Assembly: GCF_042646425.1 (NCBI RefSeq)
Contig: NZ_JBHRTR010000026.1
Span: 1-64,000 of the forward strand
DNA length: 64,000 nucleotides
Source: Marinibaculum pumilum
Lineage (GTDB): Bacteria > Pseudomonadota > Alphaproteobacteria > Ferrovibrionales > Ferrovibrionaceae
Direction of reading: 5' to 3'
The position numbers and the translations under genes were made by a program. A model generated the notes under the pieces. That model did no database searches. It had not been told where the DNA came from and saw nothing but the letters and a program-made list of their open reading frames with translations. Shown here one piece after another: positions 18,093 through 26,154 of this stretch; position 1 is the stretch's first letter; each line of letters starts with the position of its first letter.

Positions 18093-19661
18093 TCAGTCCT
18101 TCAGCGCGAGCAGGTCGAGAAGCAGCGGGGCGGCGTCCTGCGGCGGCAGGGTCAGGGCCTGTCGCAGCAGGATCGCCGACAGGCGGCAGACCTCGTCCGC
18201 CGCCATGCCGGGCCTGCCGTCCCAGGCGTCGGCGGCCTTCTGCAGGATCTCCGCCTCGTCATGCCGCGCCTCGATCGCGTCGAACAGACGCTCGTAGAGG
18301 GCGTCGAGCCGCTCCGGCTCCGCCGCTCGCTCCCGGCTGGACATGCCGGTGAGGATGATGTCGGTCTCGATCCTGTTGCCCCGCTCGATGGACTGCCGGT
18401 CGAGAATGGGGGCGACCTCCGGCGTGAGTTCCATCGCCGCGGCGTAGCGGCGGCAGGCCTCCGCATCTGCCGCGCCGAGCGCCTCGAGGCGCTCGAGGTG
18501 CAACTCACCCATGGCCAGGATCGTCGCATCGTCGGCGCGGGGACGGAGCCGACGGATCGTGTCCGACAATGCCGTTCGCAGGGTCGCAAGGATCTCGCTC
18601 TCCGAACGGCCCGCGACCAGGCTGTCGCGGTATGCCGCCGCCAGCCATGCGAAGGTCTGGGGTTCCGCCTGCGCCAGCGCGGCGAAGATGGGATATGCCT
18701 GCATTTCGGTGACGATTTCCTCCAGTGTGATCTCCGGCGGAAGGTCGACAACCGCGAACTGGTCCCCGGCGATGTCGGTCACGACACCGGCGGCACGCAG
18801 CTCCGCCATGGTCGGGAACCACATCTCCGCATTCGGCAGGAAGAATGCGCGTTGGGCGAAATCCGGGCTCACCCCTGCGGCAATGGCGGCTTCGGCAACT
18901 TTCCTGTCGAAGGCGGTCATGCTCGCCTGGTCCAGCCCCGGCAGTATCCCGCCGTGGAAACCCAGCCGCCCCTGCGGGGCGAGATAGCGGCGCTGCCCGC
19001 CAAGGAAGACGGTCGTGCAGGCCGACAGGCAGCGCCGGCCGACATAGGTGTCCAGGCCGCGCTCGCGGATCAGGGTCTGAAGCCGCAGCCCTGCGGCGAG
19101 CCGGCCGCCCGTGCTGTCCAGCTGGACGGTGCGGACCGTCGGCACCCGGTCCAGCAGCGCGGCGAGATCGTCGGCGGCGCCGAACCGGATGCCGCCGGAC
19201 ATCACGACCTCGGTACCGTCGCCGGCGATCCGGAGGGTGTAGGGCGGGATCTCCGGGTCGCCCATCGCGATCCGTGCCGCCATCTCCAGCTGCGGGCCGG
19301 CATGGCGGGTCAGGGTCAGCGCGACCTGGATTGCGCCGACCACCATCATGATCCTGGCCAGCACCGCCCAGAACCTGCGCCCGCCGCGGCCCACATGCCG
19401 GCCGGCCGACCGCCAGGTCCCGACGAGCTGCCAGAGCGAGATGCCGCAGATGGCAAGCCAGAATGCCAGCAGGGTCAGAAAGCCTCGCCAAGGCTCGTAG
19501 AGGTCGCCGACATCCTCCGGTACGGCCCTGACCAGGAGGTTGCAGGCGAAGGCCAGCAGCACCCCGTTGACGAAATAGCTGACGGGAAGGCTCAGTTCGC
19601 CGTGCCAATGGCGCCCGACATAGGATCGGCCCAGCCAAGTGCGGCGCGTCGCATCGGACAT
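18093..19661 (-). CDS. Membrane-anchored ClpP/crotonase-like protein
   Basis: A 522-residue protein. Three hydrophobic segments in the first 118 residues (about 28-48, 60-80, 98-118) anchor it. Residues about 140-260 look like a ClpP-class serine protease fold: DSTGGRLAAG (oxyanion loop), the CLSACTT nucleophile block with S213, and GFHGG with H236. This corresponds to the COG3904-type predicted periplasmic protein. A helical, Glu/Arg-rich C-terminal region (about 310-520) is unassigned. Its active domain probably faces the periplasm. It has no operon partner. Activity is inferred from the Ser/His pair alone. Confidence 0.72.
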   Translation of the reverse strand: MSDATRRTWLGRSYVGRHWHGELSLPVSYFVNGVLLAFACNLLVRAVPEDVGDLYEPWRGFLTLLAFWLAICGISLWQLVGTWRSAGRHVGRGGRRFWAVLARIMMVVGAIQVALTLTRHAGPQLEMAARIAMGDPEIPPYTLRIAGDGTEVVMSGGIRFGAADDLAALLDRVPTVRTVQLDSTGGRLAAGLRLQTLIRERGLDTYVGRRCLSACTTVFLGGQRRYLAPQGRLGFHGGILPGLDQASMTAFDRKVAEAAIAAGVSPDFAQRAFFLPNAEMWFPTMAELRAAGVVTDIAGDQFAVVDLPPEITLEEIVTEMQAYPIFAALAQAEPQTFAWLAAAYRDSLVAGRSESEILATLRTALSDTIRRLRPRADDATILAMGELHLERLEALGAADAEACRRYAAAMELTPEVAPILDRQSIERGNRIETDIILTGMSSRERAAEPERLDALYERLFDAIEARHDEAEILQKAADAWDGRPGMAADEVCRLSAILLRQALTLPPQDAAPLLLDLLALKD

Positions 19662-19743
19662 GACCAGATCCCCGTCATCCGCGTCTGACCAGTATGGCGC
19701 AGATGGCGTTCCGCCGGCAAAACGCCGGGCGCGGGAAGCTGCG

Positions 19744-20673
19744 TCAGGGCCGGTCCGGCTCCGTCACCCGGTCCTCCGCTTCCTCCCGTTCCGCCTCCTT
19801 CCGTTCCGCCTCTTCCCGTTCCGCTTCCTCCCGGCGCATCCAGACGGTGCGCTGCGGGAAGGGGATCTCGATGCCGGCCGCGTCGAGGGCGCGTTTCACC
19901 GCGCGCACCACCTCGTCGCGGGAGGCGCGGATGTCGACGGGGCGCGAGCCGGTCCACCAGGCAATCTCGAAATCGATCGACGAGGCGCCGAAGCCGTGCG
20001 CGAAGACCTGCACGTCGCGGATATCGTCGCGCACGCTGTCGACCGCGATCACCGCGTCGTGGATCACGTCGCGGGCGCGATCGGCATCCTCGCCATAGGC
20101 CACGCCGCAGATGATCTTGACCCGGCGGAAGGTCAGGTTGGTGCGCACCCGCACCGGGTTCTGGAACAGCTTCGCGTTGGGCACCACCACCAGCTGGCCG
20201 TCGGTCTGCCGGACATGGGTGTCGCGCACGGAGATCCGCTCCACCGCGCCCTCGATCTCCTGGCATTCGACATGGTCGCCCAGCTTGAAGGGCTCCCGCA
20301 GCAGGATCAGGATGCCGGCGAAGAAGTTCTCGAAGATGTCCTTGAAGGCGAAGCCGATGGCGATGGAACCCAGCCCCAGCGCCGTCAGCACGTCCGCCGG
20401 GGTCACCGACGGGAAGGCGATCGTCGCGGCGACCAGCAGGCCCAGCACCCAGATCAGGGCGGCGGCCAGCATGCCGGCCACCTCCACCAGCGCGGTGCGG
20501 AAGCGCAGGCCGCCGCCGGCACGCTCGATCAGCCGCCGCGCGCCCCAGGCGATCAGGCCGGTCAGCGCCACCACGGCGAGCGCGCCCAGGATCCGCGGCG
20601 AGGCCGCCAGCAGGTCGGTGAGATGGCCGAGGATCCGCTGGTGGATCCCGGCGAGGATATCGTTCCAATTCAT
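19744..20673 (-). CDS. MscS-family mechanosensitive ion channel
   Basis: A 309-residue inner-membrane protein with three transmembrane helices (about 24-45, 62-85, 90-118), the third being the pore helix with the pattern LGLGSIAIGFAFKD. The MscS beta domain follows (GDHVECQEIEGAVERI, QLVVVPNAKLFQNPV) and then the alpha/beta C-terminal domain. The last 35 residues are an EEAER-type charged repeat encoded by near-identical 15-bp units (about 19770-19835), an unusual acidic/basic tail. It releases solutes under hypo-osmotic shock. It is a single gene. Confidence 0.93.
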   Translation of the reverse strand: MNWNDILAGIHQRILGHLTDLLAASPRILGALAVVALTGLIAWGARRLIERAGGGLRFRTALVEVAGMLAAALIWVLGLLVAATIAFPSVTPADVLTALGLGSIAIGFAFKDIFENFFAGILILLREPFKLGDHVECQEIEGAVERISVRDTHVRQTDGQLVVVPNAKLFQNPVRVRTNLTFRRVKIICGVAYGEDADRARDVIHDAVIAVDSVRDDIRDVQVFAHGFGASSIDFEIAWWTGSRPVDIRASRDEVVRAVKRALDAAGIEIPFPQRTVWMRREEAEREEAERKEAEREEAEDRVTEPDRP

Positions 20674-20732
20674 GGCACAGGGGAAACCGCCGAAGCGCAG
20701 CGGCGGTTCCGGCGTTGCCGGCTGCGGCGCCT

Positions 20733-21122
20733 CTATGCCGCGGGCGTGATATCCGTCCGGGAGAAGTCCTGCCCCTTGAACAGCAGGGGCTCAGCGCGTT
20801 CCCGGGCCAGGGCATAGGCGAAGCAGTCGCCGAAGTTCAGGCTGGCCGGGTGCCGGCCCTTGCCGAATCGGGCATAGGCCCGTCGCGCCTCCTGCGCCTG
20901 GGCCATCGTCACCGGCAGGACGGCGATGCGGGAGGCTTCGACCAGGGCCTCGAAGTCCTGCACCGCCAGCAGGTCGCCGCTGCCGTCGACGCGGATCGCC
21001 GCTTCCAGCCAGTTGACGGCCGACATCAGCGGATGCGGATCCGCGGCGATGGCATTGGCAAAGGCGGCGCCCTCCGGCTCGTCGAGCAGAATGGCGAGGA
21101 GCGCCGATGCATCAACGATCAC
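20733..21122 (-). CDS. vapC: VapC-type PIN-domain toxin ribonuclease
   Basis: A 129-residue PIN-domain protein. I place the start at a GTG giving M-IVDASALLAILLDEPEG. The alternative in-frame ATG at 21191 would add LLG(I/D)(V/R) peptides encoded by the tandem repeat and precedes the conserved fold. Acidic active-site residues: Asp in IVDAS, Glu in NWLEA (about 43), Asp in NFGDCFAYALA (about 99). It presumably cleaves a specific RNA and is neutralised by the VapB encoded just upstream. Confidence 0.88.
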   Translation of the reverse strand: MIVDASALLAILLDEPEGAAFANAIAADPHPLMSAVNWLEAAIRVDGSGDLLAVQDFEALVEASRIAVLPVTMAQAQEARRAYARFGKGRHPASLNFGDCFAYALARERAEPLLFKGQDFSRTDITPAA

Positions 21123-21127
21123 GACGG

Positions 21128-21231
21128 CACGATCCCCGAGGGAACGATCCCCCAGGAGCACGATCCCCAGGAGCACGATCCCCAGGAGCACGATCCCCGG
21201 GGCACGATCACTGGGGGCACGATCAACGGGG
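21128..21231. repeat. Tandem repeat between vapB and vapC (~15-bp unit, 7 copies)
   Basis: CGATC recurs seven times at 14-16-bp spacing (first bases 21130, 21145, 21161, 21176, 21191, 21205, 21220), with unit consensus GCACGATCCCCAGGA. The three central copies are nearly identical. The array overlaps the last two codons and stop of vapB and fills the whole vapB-vapC spacer, which in most vapBC pairs is near zero. It could vary in copy number and alter translation coupling of the toxin. Confidence 0.85.
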
Positions 21232-21480
21232 CAGACCCTGGTCGTCGTAGAGGTCGCTGTGATCGGAGGTGAGACCCCGGGCCTTCAGCCTTGCGGAACA
21301 GCGCCGGGCGATGGCCAGCAGCGCGTCGGCGTTCGGGCGGCGCGGCTCCGCGCCGGCCCTGGCGGCGGCGAGCTTCTCCTCGATCGCCTCCCGGACGGCT
21401 GCCGTGATGCTCTTGCCCGTCAGTTCCGCCAGCTCACGCGCCTGGCGGTGGACTTCTTCGTCCTTGATGTTCAGGGGCAT
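21223..21480 (-). CDS. vapB: VapB-type antitoxin (Rv0623-like)
   Basis: An 85-residue protein. The N-terminal half M-PLNIKDEEVHRQARELAEL, then TGKSITAAVREAIEEKLA, is the ribbon-helix-helix DNA-binding domain typical of VapB partners of PIN toxins. The C-terminal tail is basic/aromatic and would bind VapC. The start was chosen after AGGAGG at 21488-21493. Its upstream region carries a 9-bp-arm palindrome fitting autoregulation. It precedes vapC with a repeat-filled spacer of about 100 bp. Confidence 0.9.
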   Translation of the reverse strand: MPLNIKDEEVHRQARELAELTGKSITAAVREAIEEKLAAARAGAEPRRPNADALLAIARRCSARLKARGLTSDHSDLYDDQGLPR

Positions 21481-21492
21481 CCTGCATCCTCC

Positions 21493-21522
21493 TTTCCTCC
21501 AAAATGGCGGATCTGGAGGAAA
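21493..21522. promoter_or_regulatory. Palindromic operator in front of vapBC
   Basis: TTTCCTCCA-N12-TGGAGGAAA is a perfect 9-bp inverted repeat whose left arm abuts the vapB ribosome site AGGAGG. Position and symmetry are what is expected for a VapB-VapC autoregulatory operator. Confidence 0.6.
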
Positions 21523-21549
21523 ATGCAATCCGCCTCTGCCCTGTCGGTG

Positions 21550-22188
21550 TCAGCCCGCCCGCTGCGGCCGGCGCACCACCCGCACCCGGCCGCTCGGCCC
21601 GCCGCCGCAGAAGAAGCGGTCGGCGCCGCCGGCTTCCAGGCCGGAGACGCCGATGCCCCCAGGCAGGTCGAGCTGGTCCAGCACCGCGCCGCTGTCGGGG
21701 TCGATGCGGCGCAGGCCGCTCTCCTCGCCCTCCCAGATGCCGTGCCACAGCTCGCCCTCGACCCAGGTGACGCCGGTGACGAAGCGGTCGGAGGCGATGG
21801 TGCGCAGCACCTTGCCGGTCTCCGGGTCCACCTGGTGGATCGTGCGCTCGCGATAGCGGCCGATCCAGAGCGAGCCTTCCGCCCAGGCCATGCCGGAATC
21901 GCCGCCGCCGCCCGGTGCGGGGATCGTCGCCAGGACCTCGCCGCTCTCCGGGTCGATCTTCCGGATCCGGTCCTCGGCGATCTGGAACAGGTGCCGGCCG
22001 TCGAAGGCGGTGCCCGCATCGGCCGGCATCGCAAAGCTGCGCAGGATCGCGCCGCTTCGCGGATCGAGCGCATGAAGGCCGGAATCGGAGCCGAACCAGA
22101 CCCGATGTCCGTCCCAGGTGAGGCCGTGTATGGCGGCGATGCCGGGGAAGGGCCCGAGCTCGCCGATGATCTCTGCTGTCTGTTTCAT
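21550..22188 (-). CDS. Small beta-propeller protein (PQQ/glutamine-cyclotransferase-like fold)
   Basis: A 212-residue protein built of about five repeats with the pattern (H/R)xV(W/D)..DP.SG.v(L)..I.......G(L/M).W....LW.G, typical of a beta-propeller as in glutamine cyclotransferase-like or SMP-30-like proteins. It has no signal peptide, so it is cytoplasmic. It ends just before the vapBC promoter and starts 9 bp after the stop of the regulator gene at 22198-23433, so the regulator and propeller probably share an mRNA. Function unknown; a DUF899 gene in the divergent unit may be functionally linked. Confidence 0.7.
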   Translation of the reverse strand: MKQTAEIIGELGPFPGIAAIHGLTWDGHRVWFGSDSGLHALDPRSGAILRSFAMPADAGTAFDGRHLFQIAEDRIRKIDPESGEVLATIPAPGGGGDSGMAWAEGSLWIGRYRERTIHQVDPETGKVLRTIASDRFVTGVTWVEGELWHGIWEGEESGLRRIDPDSGAVLDQLDLPGGIGVSGLEAGGADRFFCGGGPSGRVRVVRRPQRAG

Positions 22189-22197
22189 GAGGCGATG

Positions 22198-23433
22198 CTA
22201 GCCGTGGAGCGGCGCCCCCGGGAGTAACAAGGCTGTCGGGAAACCGGGCAGCGGCGTTGCGGTCCAGCGCCGCGCGCGACCGCCACCGACCGCCTGCACC
22301 TTGCCCTCCGCCGCCAGCGCCTCCAGCGCGCGCTGCACCTTGCGCTGGCTGTTGCCGAGCGCCAGGGCGAGGGCGGAGCTCGACCAGGCCTCGCCATCCG
22401 CCAGGCAGGCCAGCAGCGCGGCATGGGTTTCCTCCACCGGTGGGGCCAGGACCGCGACCGCGACGCCATCCTGCGGCTGCAGGACGAAGCCGCGCTTCGT
22501 CGCGGACAGTCCGGACAACCCGCGGAGCGCGGCGCGCAGGCGGCCGATCTCCACCCGCAGCCGGGCGCGGTGGGATTCGTCCGCCGCCTTCGCATGGAAG
22601 GCGCGCGCCAGCAGCGCCTCCCGGCTGGCATCGCCGGGCCAGGCCTCCGCCAGCACCCGGGCCAGCGCGAACAGCACCGGCCGCCGGCCCAGCGCCACCA
22701 CCCGGCCGCCGCCGCGCACCGCATGGCGGCAGGCATCGACGACCAGCGCGTCCGTGGCCAGCAGGGCCTCTACCTCCGCCAGGGTCAGCAGGGGGCGGTC
22801 ACCCGCGGCGGAGACCAGCCGCGCGGCCGGCGCGGCGAACGCCCGCGCGGCGGCCTGCACCTCTGCCACCAGGGCCGGGATCCCCGCCCGGTCGGCGGCC
22901 GTCGCGGCCCGCGCCAGTGCCGTGCGTGCCGCCTCGGCCTGCAGGCGGCGCATGGCGATGCCGGCGGCGACCAGTTCCAGCCCGGCGCGGGAGGCCGGCG
23001 GCAGCGCGACCGGGTCGATCGCGTCCAGCCGCCGCGCGGCCTCGTCCAGCCGGCCGATCAGCAGCAGGCGGCGCGCGGCGAGATAGCGGGCATGGCCGGC
23101 GTTCGCCGCATCGCCGCGCGCGGCCAGCAGGGTCGCGGCCGCATCCAGGGCGCCGTCCTTCCCCGCCGCGGGACCGGCCAGGTCGCGGCTGACCAGGGCG
23201 ATCTCCGCCTCCGCCACGGTGCAGCGGGCGCGGGCGACCGCCTCCCGCGGGCCGAAGGCGCGGGCGGCGGCGCGCAGCAGCGCGCGGGCGCGGGGCAGGT
23301 CGTCGAGCTGCGCCATCGCGATGCCGCGCAGCGCCAGCGCCGGCGGATCGTCGCGCAGGGCGATCCGGTTCAGCGCGCCCAGCGGGTCGCCGGCGGCGAG
23401 CGCGCGTGCCGCCGCGTTGATCAGGGAATCCAT
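22198..23433 (-). CDS. Winged-helix transcriptional regulator with TPR-like N-terminus
   Basis: A 411-residue protein. Residues about 1-200 are Ala/Leu/Arg-rich helical hairpins resembling TPR-type repeats. About 245-325 look like an OmpR-type winged helix (ALGRRPVLFALARVLAEAWP...LRVEIGRLRAALRGL, and LSATKRGFVLQP as wing). About 345-400 are a second winged-helix module (SSSALALALGNSQRKVQRALEALAAEGKV). It is divergent from the DUF899 gene across 111 bp and is the likely regulator of that unit. The ligand or signal is not apparent. Confidence 0.7.
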   Translation of the reverse strand: MDSLINAAARALAAGDPLGALNRIALRDDPPALALRGIAMAQLDDLPRARALLRAAARAFGPREAVARARCTVAEAEIALVSRDLAGPAAGKDGALDAAATLLAARGDAANAGHARYLAARRLLLIGRLDEAARRLDAIDPVALPPASRAGLELVAAGIAMRRLQAEAARTALARAATAADRAGIPALVAEVQAAARAFAAPAARLVSAAGDRPLLTLAEVEALLATDALVVDACRHAVRGGGRVVALGRRPVLFALARVLAEAWPGDASREALLARAFHAKAADESHRARLRVEIGRLRAALRGLSGLSATKRGFVLQPQDGVAVAVLAPPVEETHAALLACLADGEAWSSSALALALGNSQRKVQRALEALAAEGKVQAVGGGRARRWTATPLPGFPTALLLPGAPLHG

Positions 23434-23544
23434 GGCAATCGCGTCAGACTTGTCACTCTCGCCCGCCGGCCTCCGTCCCTACCTTGCCTGTCGACGGGCG
23501 GCCGCCGGCACCGGCGAGCCCGCAACACGGAAAGGAGAGCCACT

Positions 23545-24255
23545 ATGCAGAACCCGGTCGTTTCCCGCGAGGACTGGCTGAAGGCCCGCCTCGACCTGCT
23601 GGAGGCGGAGAAGGCCTTCACCCGCGAGCGCGACGCGCTGACCCGCCGCCGCCGGGCCATGCCCTGGGTGAGGGTGGAGAAGGATTATCGCTTCGAAGGC
23701 CCGCAGGGGCCGTTGAGCCTGGCGGAGCTGTTCGACGGGCGGTCGCAGCTTCTCGTCTATCACTTCATGCTGGGCCCCGACTGGAAGGATGGCTGCCCCT
23801 CCTGCTCCTTCTGGGCGGACAATTTCGAGGGGATCCCGGTCCACCTCGCCCAGCGCGACGTGACCTTCACCGCCATCTCCCGCGCAGCCCTGCCGGAGAT
23901 CGAGGCCTATCGCGACCGCATGGGCTGGACCTTCCCCTGGGTCTCCTCCTTCGGCAGCGACTTCAACTTCGACTTCCACGCCTCCTTCACGCCGGAGGAG
24001 ATCGCGCAGGAGCGCGCCTACTACAACTACCGCCATGTCGGCGGGCTGGCGACCGACATGGTGGGGATCAGCGTCTTCTACCGCGACCCGGAAGGCGGGG
24101 CGGCGGCGCCGATCTACCATACCTATTCCTGCTACCGGCGCGGCGTCGACATGCTGAACGGCGCCTATCACTACCTGGACCTGGTGCCGAAGGGCCGCGA
24201 CGAAGACGGCCTGGACTTCGCCCAGGCCTGGGTCCGCCGGCACGACGAGTACTGA
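23545..24255 (+). CDS. DUF899 family thioredoxin-fold protein
   Basis: A 236-residue protein starting after AAAGGAGAG. It has the DUF899 layout: helical N-terminus with RRR..PWV.V.K.Y.FEGP, then LLVYHFMLGPDWKDGCPSC (thioredoxin-like strand and CPSC at the active-site position), SFWADNF, and a late HTYSCY(R/A)RG.D segment. It is a cytoplasmic redox protein or peroxiredoxin-like enzyme, with substrates unknown. It is divergent from the winged-helix regulator and followed 36 bp later by a small membrane protein gene. Confidence 0.88.
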   Translation: MQNPVVSREDWLKARLDLLEAEKAFTRERDALTRRRRAMPWVRVEKDYRFEGPQGPLSLAELFDGRSQLLVYHFMLGPDWKDGCPSCSFWADNFEGIPVHLAQRDVTFTAISRAALPEIEAYRDRMGWTFPWVSSFGSDFNFDFHASFTPEEIAQERAYYNYRHVGGLATDMVGISVFYRDPEGGAAAPIYHTYSCYRRGVDMLNGAYHYLDLVPKGRDEDGLDFAQAWVRRHDEY

Positions 24256-24291
24256 GCCGTGCGGCCGGCTCTGGCGAAGGGAGGATCGGCA

Positions 24292-24552
24292 ATGCCGACC
24301 GACATCTCCGATCGCGAAGCGCCGGCCCGCAGCCGGGGGCCGGCCGACTGGCTGGCCCTCGCCGCTTCGCCCGTCTTTGCCGCCATGGCCGGCCTGACGG
24401 AGGGGCTGGGCGGCGGCCCGCTGGATGTTCTCTGCGCAGGCTCGTTCGGCGGCCTGCCGCTCAGCGCCATGTCGCTGATGTACCTGCTGATGGCGCTGTT
24501 CCACCTGCCGCCATGGCTGCGGCTGCTGGGCGGTGTGTCACCCCGGCCTTGA
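24292..24552 (+). CDS. Small membrane protein downstream of DUF899 gene
   Basis: An 86-residue protein. The start MPTDISDREA follows GGGAGGATCGGCA. Two hydrophobic segments (about 23-40 and 53-78) suggest an inner-membrane hairpin. It is probably cotranscribed with the DUF899 gene. Its last five codons and its stop (TGA) lie inside a palindromic repeat that begins at 24537, so the C-terminus GVSPRP was probably supplied by insertion of the repeat. Function unknown. Confidence 0.65.
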   Translation: MPTDISDREAPARSRGPADWLALAASPVFAAMAGLTEGLGGGPLDVLCAGSFGGLPLSAMSLMYLLMALFHLPPWLRLLGGVSPRP

Positions 24553-24623
24553 GCCGGGGTCCATTCCGCCAGCCTCGCCGCACCGGTTGCAGAATGGATC
24601 CCGGCTCAAGGCCGAGGATGACG
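24537..24623. repeat. Palindromic repeat, class A, overlapping a gene end
   Basis: GTCACCCCGGCCTTGAGCCGGGGT-type palindrome, then CCATTCCGCCAG, a 20-bp centre, GAATGGATC and a second palindrome ending CGAGGATGACG. The arms mirror each other, giving a long hairpin. It lies between the small membrane gene and the convergent TRAP gene and may act as terminator for both. Confidence 0.85.
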
Positions 24624-24653
24624 ATGGGTGTGAATTGGGCAGGGTTGTCCGGG

Positions 24654-25928
24654 CTACAGCTTGAACGCCGCGTACAGCGCCAGGTTCGGCCAGAGGTAGA
24701 GCAGCGCCACCGTCAGCAGCATCAGCACCAGGAAGGGCAGCGCCCCGCGGGAGACATCGGCCAGGCTGGCCTTTCCGACCGACTGGATGACGTAGAGGTT
24801 CAGGCCGACCGGCGGGGTGATCAGGGCGCATTCCACCATCACTGCCATGAAGATGCCGAACCAGATCGGGTCGAAGCCCATCGCGGTGGCCGCCGGCAGC
24901 AGCACCGGGGTCATCACCAGGATCATCGACAGCGCCTCGAACACCATGCCGAAGGCCAGCAGCACCAGGCCGATCAGGACGATCAGGCCCAGCGGGCTGT
25001 CCACCGCATGGCTCAGCCAGACGGAGATCTCCTGCGGGATCCGGTAGAGGGTGATCGCCTTGCCGAAGATCTTGGCGCAGGCGACGATCAGCAGGATCGC
25101 CACCGTGGTCACCATCGAATCCCAGGCCGCCTCCTTGAGCTTGCGCCAGGTCAGGGTGCGCAGGATGCCGCCGGTGATCAGCAGGGCGGCGGCAAAGCCG
25201 ATCGCCGCGGCCTCGGTCGGCGTGAAGGCGCCGGAATAGATCCCGCCGATGATCAGCACCGCCAGCGCCAGCGCCGGCAGCGCGCGCTTCGTCGCCGCGA
25301 TGCGGGTGCGCCAGTCCGCCGCCTCGGTCGGGGTATAGCCGCCGAAGACCCGCGCATAGACGATGGCGAAGGCGATAAACAGCAGCATCAGCGCGATCCC
25401 TGGGCCGATGCCGGCGAGGAACAGCGCGCCCACCGATTCCTCGGTGACGAAGCCGTAGACGATCAGCGGGATCGATGGCGGGATCAGGATCCCCAACGTG
25501 CCGCCGGCCGCCAGCAGGCCGTAGACGAAGCGCCGGTCATAGCCGCGGGAGATCATCTCCGGGATCGCCACCGTGCCGATGGTCGCCGCGGTCGCGACAG
25601 AGGAACCGGAGATCGCGGCGAACAGGCCGCAGGAGACGATCGTCGCCACCGCCAGCCCGCCGGGCCAGTGCCCGACCCAGCTCTGCACGGCGCCGAACAG
25701 GTCGCTGCCGACCCCGCCCTTCAGCAGCACGCTGGACATCAGCAGGAACAGCGGCACCGACAGAAGGACGAAGCCGTCCAGGGTGGAGAGCACCGATTGC
25801 GGCGCCATCAGCGGCGAGAAGCCGCCCAGCGCCAGCATGCCCAGCCCCAGCCCGCCGAGCGCGAAGGCCACCGGCACGCCGGCCAGCAGCAGCACGAACA
25901 GGCCGACGAGGATCAATGCGACGGTCAT
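24654..25928 (-). CDS. TRAP transporter large permease (DctM family)
   Basis: A 424-residue inner-membrane protein with about 12 hydrophobic segments. Family signatures are visible: AA.SGSSVATAATIGTVAIPEM, LGILIPPSIPLIVYGFVTEESVG, and the C-terminal VE.ALITPPVGLNLYVIQ. The start at MTVALILVGLF is the family start. It is the last gene of the minus-strand TRAP operon SBP-small-large. It couples Na+ influx to uptake of a carboxylate-type substrate, which is not identifiable. Confidence 0.95.
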   Translation of the reverse strand: MTVALILVGLFVLLLAGVPVAFALGGLGLGMLALGGFSPLMAPQSVLSTLDGFVLLSVPLFLLMSSVLLKGGVGSDLFGAVQSWVGHWPGGLAVATIVSCGLFAAISGSSVATAATIGTVAIPEMISRGYDRRFVYGLLAAGGTLGILIPPSIPLIVYGFVTEESVGALFLAGIGPGIALMLLFIAFAIVYARVFGGYTPTEAADWRTRIAATKRALPALALAVLIIGGIYSGAFTPTEAAAIGFAAALLITGGILRTLTWRKLKEAAWDSMVTTVAILLIVACAKIFGKAITLYRIPQEISVWLSHAVDSPLGLIVLIGLVLLAFGMVFEALSMILVMTPVLLPAATAMGFDPIWFGIFMAVMVECALITPPVGLNLYVIQSVGKASLADVSRGALPFLVLMLLTVALLYLWPNLALYAAFKL

Positions 25929-26029
25929 GTTCGGCGCCCGCGGTCTGAGGCGCGGGAAACGCCCGGCGGTGACGAGGCAGGTGGGGCGGCATGCGCAGTT
26001 TCCGCACCGTCCAGGCCGCAATCAACGGT

Positions 26030-26125
26030 GTCATCCCATGCCTTGAGCATGGGATCCATTCCGCCGGCTTCGCGGCGCGGCGCCGATGGCGGAATGGGCC
26101 CCCGGGTCAGGCCCGGGGGCGACGG
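26030..26125. repeat. Palindromic repeat, class A, inside the TRAP operon
   Basis: GTCATCCCATG-CCTTGAG-CATGGGATCC, CATTCCGCC, centre, GGCGGAATGG, then GGCCCCCGGGTCAGGCCCGGGGGCGACG-type stem. It sits between the small and large TRAP permease genes, which are normally adjacent or overlapping, so it has entered an operon and may change the stoichiometry of the two subunits. Confidence 0.85.
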
Positions 26126-26154
26126 GGGAGGGGCCGGGGTGGCAGACTGCATCA

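Noticed and set aside
21123..21191. Longer VapC starting inside the tandem repeat
   Set aside because: The extra residues are repeat-encoded LLGIV/LLGDR and lie before the conserved PIN start. The GTG at 21122 fits family length. Not excluded experimentally.
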